Positions 9,100-14,172 of a DNA stretch of 14,172 nucleotides are shown in pieces; the first letter of the stretch is position 1, and each line of letters starts with the position of its first letter. This DNA is from Saccoglossus kowalevskii (taxonomy: Eukaryota > Hemichordata > Enteropneusta > Harrimaniidae). The DNA is taken from NCBI RefSeq assembly GCF_000003605.2, contig NW_003113976.1:17261-31432 (forward strand), given 5' to 3'. The position numbers and the translations under genes were made by a program. The notes under the pieces are model-generated. The model searched no databases, was not told the origin of the DNA, and worked only from the letters and a program-made list of their open reading frames with translations.

Positions 9100-9770
9100 A
9101 TGCGCACAACGTCCATTGATTCAGAATATTATCTTTTGGATTTAGCGAGACAATGTGCGAGTGTTTTAACGACAACAGCTATTTTATTATCACAACGTAT
9201 TAGCATGAACTGCGTCCAAAAATAATATACAGTGACAAACCATTAGATCTGGGTCCGTTCACAGTAGTTTTGTGCATACGAAGTTTTGCGCATACTAGTT
9301 CAACGAAGCCATTAGTATTGTAAGTTTAAACAAATTGAAAATTAATTGAAGCTTAATTTAATTTGAAAACTTTGTATTGGCACCGTATGCACATCAATAT
9401 GTTTTCAATAAACGTGTACATATATTGTAACTGAAATGCCAATATAAATTCGGACATGTTCCCAGGGAATTACGATACATATTAAATAGTAAGCAGTTCT
9501 GTGTCGGCGTATTTCAAATAAAATGTTAAGGTGTCTATTTTATTCTAACCAACATATCACAGAGCTACGAGTAGCAGGATGGAATTTCTAAATCATTGCG
9601 TTACATATATTCACTTTCACTGTGGAAGCGATATAACAAAACTGGTGTCTCGTTATGGATTACATTGACAATTCCCATTATACACGACGTTTTGTTTGCG
9701 ATGGCGACCAATAAAAAGTAGATTTTTTCTCATAAATATCGGGCATATTATATATCTACAAACAAGCTGT
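9100..9770. repeat. Tandem intronic duplication, copy B'
   Basis: Counterpart of 7558-8106, lying in the same intron just downstream of exon 1 in gene orientation. No coding content was found in either copy. Confidence 0.5.
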
Positions 9771-9931
9771 TGTCAGAACAATAAATGACTGTGTGATATC
9801 CTTAATATTTGTTTACAACTTACAGCAAGATAATCAAAACAAAGATGTTCAATGTTTACGGTGTTTTGGAACCGTCCTAAATATATTATTTTAAGAAGCA
9901 CCCTACTATGATACTAGTGACACGATCCTAC

Positions 9932-10189
9932 CTTCTTTTCGCTGATGGTTTTCTCCTTAGGCTGCGATGTATAATGGTCAGATTGGGATAGATTGACTTG
10001 TACTCCATTTTTCCAAAGTGCAGTATCACCGTTAGAAGAACTGTCTTTGGTGAACGTTGTCACCGGCAAATATTGAGATATGTAAAATTGAGGCTCCACG
10101 CCAAATGAATACAGAATGTAGGAAAATGTCGTTCCAAGGAACATCAACAAGAGAAAAGTATGGAAAACTATGGTACTCGCTGCGGCCAT
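9932..10189 (-). CDS. Exon 1: start, membrane anchor and stem of a type II glycosyltransferase-like protein
   Basis: The exon encodes 86 residues and ends at a GTAGGA donor in phase 0. The chosen ATG at 10189 has G at -3 and G at +4, a good initiation context. Residues 1-7 (MAAASTI) form a very short N-terminal tail. Residues 8-31 are strongly hydrophobic (FHTFLLLMFLGTTFSYILYS and neighbours) and fit a signal anchor. The remainder is hydrophilic and rich in Ser, Thr, Lys and Gln, ending TISEKK, as expected of a lumenal stem. An N-L-S sequon lies near residues 66-68. There is no catalytic motif in this exon. It could in principle be the first exon of an unrelated small membrane protein, but strand, phase and topology all suit the catalytic exons downstream. 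A TATA-like site and an overlapping uORF lie just upstream. Confidence 0.68.
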
Positions 10190-10229
10190 AGCTTACAAAA
10201 AGCGATTCAGAACTATCTAAAAGATGCAT
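10032..10229 (-). other. Overlapping upstream ORF in the 5' leader
   Basis: An ATG at 10229, 40 nt before the proposed start, opens a 65-codon frame beginning MHLLDSSESL. It runs through the main start codon in another frame and stops inside exon 1. If transcription begins near the TATA-like site, ribosomes would meet this ATG first. Its context has A at -3 but C at +4, so leaky scanning is plausible. The peptide has no recognisable character. Confidence 0.3.
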
Positions 10230-10277
10230 GCTTCGTGTGGTTGGTTGAATTCAAATAGTAGTGACGTGTACACATGG

Positions 10278-10286
10278 ATTTAAATA
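10278..10286 (-). promoter_or_regulatory. TATA-like core promoter candidate for the transferase gene
   Basis: The minus strand reads TATTTAAAT about 90 nt before the ATG of exon 1. A start site about 30 nt downstream would leave a 5' leader of roughly 60 nt. A TGACGTG half-CRE-like sequence lies between it and the ATG (about 10262-10268). AT-rich words are common here, so this is only a candidate. Confidence 0.3.
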
Positions 10287-10299
10287 TGTTATCCTAGTA

Positions 10300-12019
10300 G
10301 TGGCTTACACACAGATTATTAAATACAGATGGCAGTTGGTAATACAATAAATATAATGAAATAGTGGAGGTAATATACATGGGACGTAGTTAAACATACA
10401 TCCAATGCATTATTCAATACTATAGAAGTTACAGTGCTCGTAGTTGTACTCAATCTAAATGAAAGCACCACGCACACTGTGCAAAACGGACCACAGAAAG
10501 TCTGTGGCAATGTATGGGTTTACTGCAACTGCTGTGCCAGTGAAAATGTGCATTTTGGTAGGGAACTTCAAAGTAAGTTCTCGCCTGTGACTTGTTTAAC
10601 AGATGTATACATTTAGTCACGGTTCTCGGAATCGTTAAAAATAGTTCGGCGAAACCTTTAATCTCTGTGACATTTTGACTGAATCTGTCATCTATCCAGC
10701 TGTCTCGTTCTGTAATCACTGAAATCGTCATACAAATATTCATCTATCACACTATTGTATGACAGCTATTTTAATATTCGTAACATCGTGTCCTCATAAA
10801 GTTTTATTCGTGTGTTCACTTATATGCACGAGCCTTGAATGTCTTGCTGACGTAATCAGGTACAATATCTCACGCATCAGAAACACATACACTAAACGTA
10901 GGGCACATATTCTCCCATGCTTTTGTTTGGAGATGGATGTACATTAGTTAAAGATATGCTATCATTTAAAATGGCTGATCGATCGCGGTTTTTGGCTTGA
11001 TCGGTTTGTTTGTGGCTTGTTTTGTTTCGTTAGTGTCTCTTTGGGAAGGTTTGAGTAATGTTTACGTTGTTTTGCATGTTTTGAGGTTAGTGGCTTTTCC
11101 TTTCTCTGTCGACCACGGTTTTCAATGTTTGTCGGATCTGTACGTCCTGTTTTATTTATAAATTATAGTTTGATTTTTTGCTCAAATTCTGAAAAAAAAA
11201 ACTTAATTAACCTTTTCAGAGAGACACTGGGGTTGACTTTGTTTTTACTTTTTGTTGTATGACCGAAGACTGTGAAAGAGCCTCGTTGTTTGCAATGATA
11301 ACACCGAAAATTACATGTGACTAATTTACATAGTTATTTCATAACTTTTGGTACACTTGTTTGTGCAAGTACTTAATTTTGGACATTTTATTATAAATTA
11401 CAGAACCATAATACTCAACAATAGTTATGTTAATTTAAATCATGCATCAAATACCAGAACATTTTACTTCGCACTATTTTATCTCATTTGTATCAGTTTT
11501 ATATCATTTGTAGAAATACCATGTTTTCCATGGCAATTGGTTGTGTAATCTGCAGTACATATGTTATAATGTGGCCAACACTTAGGTTTCGAGTATTTCT
11601 ACTCCATAACTCTATATGATAACATATCGGTATTTAGTAGAAAACTTCACATACCTAAACACAATACGCAGATGAAAATCGTGCGGCTGAGAATTTACAA
11701 CGGTATTATGTAATTTCATATGCTGCATCTTACACTGTTGTATACAAATGAAATTTTCATTCATATCATATTCCATAATATATATTACTTAATCCCCTGA
11801 AATGACATGCACGTTATTGCCACAAATCTGCAAGAAGTTGCTACTTTGTTGTGAAAAGATTTCGCAGATACAAGAAAACATGTAATCTCGATATAATTAT
11901 AAAAATGTTAACTTCTTATTTATAATATCAATTTAATATAATGTTGCGAGATATATATTTTTGTTTATAGAAATGTCTTTGTCTCAAGGTCAAGTGAAAT
12001 GGTTTGGAGATGTAATACG
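10300..12019. other. Upstream region without recognisable gene
   Basis: Small open frames around 10434-10743 occur on both strands but have no family character. From about 10975 to 11130 the plus strand is unusually rich in G and T and begins with AAAATGGCTGATCGATCG; it may be a noncoding exon or repeat end. The rest is AT-rich. Confidence 0.4.
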
Positions 12020-12022
12020 TTA

Positions 12023-12443
12023 GGCCAGACTTGTAATATCCCTTGTTTCGCGAACCCGCCGAATGAACGGGAGCCGAAAATGAAATAAAAATATAATTTT
12101 ATTTCAGCGTAATTTCTCGCACCGGCCGACTTGTAAGCGCAAACAAATGCTAAAAAATATTATTTTTAACTTCATTTTTACCGCCCGCCGCATAACAAAT
12201 CCAAGTTGCATTTTCGTGGGAGTATCATGATCAAAGTACCGAAGTCTCGGCAGATGAGAAACAAGGTTATACATGGAATAAACTTTTATTTCATTTCTTC
12301 TCTTCGATCAATGATTTCACTTACAATTCTTTGAGAATCACACAAATCTAATGGAAAAAAGAATTAATTTTATATTTTTCCGCCCTCCTCAAAAAAATTG
12401 TCTTATAAAAACTCGCGAAACAAGGAATAAAAAAAGTCTGGCC
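12023..12443. mobile_element. 421-bp non-autonomous element with TTA target duplication
   Basis: The left end reads GGCCAGACTTGTAATATCCC and on to TTGTTTCGCGA. The right end, reversed, gives GGCCAGACTTTTTTTATTCC and on to the same TTGTTTCGCGA, so the terminal inverted repeat is about 31 bp with few mismatches. A TTA trinucleotide flanks each side (12020-12022 and 12444-12446). TTA duplications are typical of PIF/Harbinger elements, which is my tentative class. The interior is AT-rich with CCGCC runs near both ends and encodes nothing visible, so it would depend on a transposase elsewhere. Confidence 0.72.
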
Positions 12444-12580
12444 TTATGGTCTATAAATATGATCAATGTTGAAAATTTCTGTCACGTAATTTCTGTCGTC
12501 TGACTTTTAGGCATATTTGGTGCGAGTTGTGAAACAATGCCAAGGTTATAACAATGTATATGATATGATGCAAGTTATAC

Positions 12581-12613
12581 CATTATTATTATTACTATTA
12601 CTATTACTATTAT
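12581..12613. repeat. ATT / ACTATT microsatellite
   Basis: ATT triplets pass into three ACTATT hexamers. Noncoding. Confidence 0.9.
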
Positions 12614-13439
12614 ACCATTGTGCTAGTTCTTACTAGTCTATGTGCTCTGTATAAAGTGATTATATGCGAACGATACACTGAAATGTTAGCTGAAATGTTC
12701 GTTACAAAAGATCACGTACATTTCAGCGACGTAATATTACATTCAAAAATGCTTGTGCACATACAATACTAATAATTATACAATTAAAAGTATATGATCT
12801 ACGTGAAAGGACTGTCCGCGACTGTTGTTTCATTTATAACTACAAACCATAAGAACATTGTATTAAAACAATTTCAAAGCACTTGCCAACCACCTCAGAC
12901 GTGTCTAACGCAATTAACACAATTTAATCGTTTCGTTTCGTCTAAACACGGATTTTGTTCTAGTTTTAATTCAATGCGTTCATGCCAAAGCGATACCGAA
13001 GAATGCAACAAACACCATTTTCTCATCATTGCAAAAGTCGACCCCGCGTATCCATACCACCGTTTGGACCGCTGTACCGCCTCATTCTGCACATACCACC
13101 GGGACCTTATCCGTAACTTTTGCGTCAAGTTTATTCGCAGTACCAAATAACCAGATGTCATTAACATACGGTTATATACGTCAATGAGTCAACATGTTTT
13201 AGTATAGTTTTCAAGTTGGTTTCAAACGGTCTGTTCAATGTGTTTCAAAGTGTTCATCCAGATGACTGGTCGGGTTGATCGGTTATTAAAACGCGATGAT
13301 GTCAGAATGTCACAGACTGTCGTTTGTAAAGAAGAAACACACTCAGTCAGCCCTATACACCAACCCTGTATTTGGGTGTGCTCATTTCGTTACAAATGGC
13401 TGAGGTCACAGTGATATGATAAGTATAAACTTGTGTTTC
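12614..13439. other. Intergenic stretch with a GC-richer patch open in several frames
   Basis: From about 12880 to 13150 frames on both strands stay open for 60-118 codons without any recognisable motif. The patch contains a diverged internal repeat around ATACCACCG (13056 and 13094). I cannot call a gene. Confidence 0.35.
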
Positions 13440-14000
13440 TTCGCTGCTAGTTCGTCACCGGAACTAACGTTGAAATCGTAATTTGTATGCGCATTCAATG
13501 CTTTTTAGCGCGAGTCATCTCAATTGATTACATCACTCCTTGTCTGTCATATGTGCGATACAACGCCTGCGATTAAAAAGTTTCAACGCCGTCAATATAT
13601 TTACGATTATAGAAACTGTAAGACTAGTAATTATAAGAGTTCCAAGAATACGGTTAATATGGAATACACCTTATATAAACGAAAACGTGATTTAGTGAAC
13701 GCCAGAAACTGTCGCTGCATGGTCGCTTCAACACACAATTTAATGAATGTTTTTATTACTGCAACAGTTATCAAATTTAAGTCTACTATCTGACATACAC
13801 ATGTCACAAAACATTGTTAACGCATTTGGATACACGTAAATATATATTCTGTTGAAATACACTCGCAAAAAACAAACAATCGCAACCCAACCTTATTACC
13901 TTACCTGAATGCTGCTAGAGGTGTTGAAACCGTTGCGGATGTTAATTCGGATGGACGGTCATAAGTCTGAATTCAAAAATTGGAAGGTTGTGTTATATAA
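13440..14000. repeat. Segmental duplication, copy A' (contains a broken stem-exon copy)
   Basis: This is the diverged counterpart of 5054-6120. Relative to copy A it carries about 170 extra bases (about 13511-13680) between the first two blocks and lacks most of the DNA before the exon. The identical order across four blocks points to one ancient duplication of about 8 kb shift. Confidence 0.7.
13905..13966 (-). pseudogene. Orphan, frameshifted copy of the transferase stem exon
   Basis: The stretch keeps a good acceptor (TTTTTGAATTCAG), a good donor (CAG/GTAAGG) and a start reading TYDRPSELTSATVST, clearly matching VYVRPSELTYTNGTTVS of exon 2. Two deletions separate them: one of 9 bases (in frame) and one of about 22 bases (out of frame). 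It is therefore 62 nt against 93 nt and would leave phase 2. No catalytic exons follow it before the next gene start at 10189. It is either a relic of a truncated paralogue or an exon of a changed gene whose other parts lie outside the window. Confidence 0.55.
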
Positions 14001-14003
14001 GTA

Positions 14004-14172
14004 CGAGGGGCGTTCAATAAGTAATTCCCCTGACCAATTTCCCATAGCAGGAGCTTAATAAAAATTGGCACAGTTATTAGTCTTTCTCTACATAGGAACC
14101 ACTCAGAGTTATGCATTTCTTCCATCGTTTGATGCAGCTCTGGATACCTTTTTGTAGAACACGCTAGGTTGG
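14004..14172 (-). mobile_element. Mariner-like transposon, one end (cut by the window)
   Basis: A TA dinucleotide (14002-14003) precedes CGAGGGGCGTTCAATAAGTA, a terminal repeat of the kind seen at mariner ends. Transposase coding sequence, read inward on the minus strand, begins about 75 bases inside. The other end lies outside the window. Confidence 0.75.
14077..14172 (-). pseudogene. C-terminal end of a mariner-family transposase, decayed
   Basis: The minus-strand frame ending in TAA-TAA (first stop at 14077-14079) gives VLQKGIQSCIKRWKKCITLS followed by GSYVEKD. The pattern G-I-x-x-L/C-x-x-R-W-x-K-C-I-x-x-x-G-x-Y-V-E is typical of the C terminus of mariner transposases. An in-frame TAG at 14164-14166, only 29 codons before the end, breaks the frame, so this copy is probably inactive. 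The DDD catalytic region is beyond the window edge. Confidence 0.72.

Larger units (their letters stand above)
1063..10189 (-). other. Gene model: six-exon, membrane-anchored O-fucosyltransferase-like gene
   Basis: The span covers six minus-strand exons: 10189-9932, 6090-5998, 2837-2185, 1878-1734, 1364-1232 and 1095-1063. Every junction has GT and AG, and the phases chain correctly (0, 0, 2, 0, 1). The spliced coding length is 1315 nt, about 438 residues. That is close to the roughly 390-430 residues I know for animal protein O-fucosyltransferases, but here there is an N-terminal anchor plus a stem. The predicted product is a type II membrane enzyme of the secretory pathway that would use GDP-fucose or a related nucleotide sugar. 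Acceptor and substrate are unknown. The link between exons 1-2 and the catalytic exons rests on strand, order, phase and topology, not on transcripts. Additional small stem exons and a final coding exon may be missing from the model. Confidence 0.62.

Noticed and set aside
10434-10743. Cys-rich plus and minus frames
   Set aside because: They overlap on opposite strands and neither shows a signal peptide, a spaced cysteine framework or splice support.
12794-13167. 118-codon plus and 90-codon minus frames
   Set aside because: All frames are open here and none has motifs, so a gene call would be a guess. The patch is listed only as a finding.
1-14172. CRISPR array, prokaryotic operon or bacterial mobile element
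   Set aside because: No regularly spaced repeats, no dense coding and clear spliceosomal introns.

Overview
This is an AT-rich, intron-rich nuclear window from an animal, most likely a marine invertebrate. The reasons are short exons with clean GT..AG junctions, long intergenic and intronic DNA, several non-autonomous DNA transposons and a mariner-type element at the right edge. The species cannot be read from the sequence. Nothing looks prokaryotic, and I found no CRISPR array, rRNA or tRNA.

The main content is one minus-strand gene spread over about 9 kb. No single ORF shows it whole. I assembled six exons whose splice phases agree (0, 0, 2, 0, 1): 10189-9932 (ATG, short cytoplasmic tail, one membrane anchor, start of the stem), 6090-5998 (Thr/Ser-rich stem), 2837-2185 (donor-binding half of the catalytic domain), 1878-1734, 1364-1232 and 1095-1063. 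The joined product is about 438 residues and has the layout of a Golgi or ER type II membrane glycosyltransferase. Its landmarks resemble GDP-fucose protein O-fucosyltransferases: a G-S-G-P-N-F loop, an H-F-R motif followed by Cys, an E-Q-E-L-C motif and a Ser-Thr-Trp close to the C terminus. The last exon and stop codon are not settled.

Layout from left to right. 1-1060: no clear gene; may hold the end of the transferase gene. 1063-2837: four catalytic exons, with a 128-bp palindromic MITE in one intron. 2838-5997: a long intron with a CpG-rich stretch that could be an alternative first exon (about 3076-3180), a dispersed repeat carrying a YY1-like site, and a C-rich block (4302-4947) bounded by 9-bp direct repeats. 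5998-6090: stem exon. 6091-9931: a long intron with a hairpin repeat, a 130-bp inverted repeat and a diverged tandem duplication. 9932-10290: first exon, overlapping uORF and a TATA-like promoter candidate. 10300-12020: no recognisable gene. 12023-12443: a TTA-flanked inverted-repeat element. 13440-14000: a diverged copy of the stem-exon region, with the exon copy frameshifted. 14004-14172: end of a mariner-like transposon with the C terminus of a decayed transposase.

The most interesting points are the hidden multi-exon transferase gene and the evidence that the locus underwent segmental duplication, leaving an orphan stem exon. All functional statements come from motif reading; no database search was possible.
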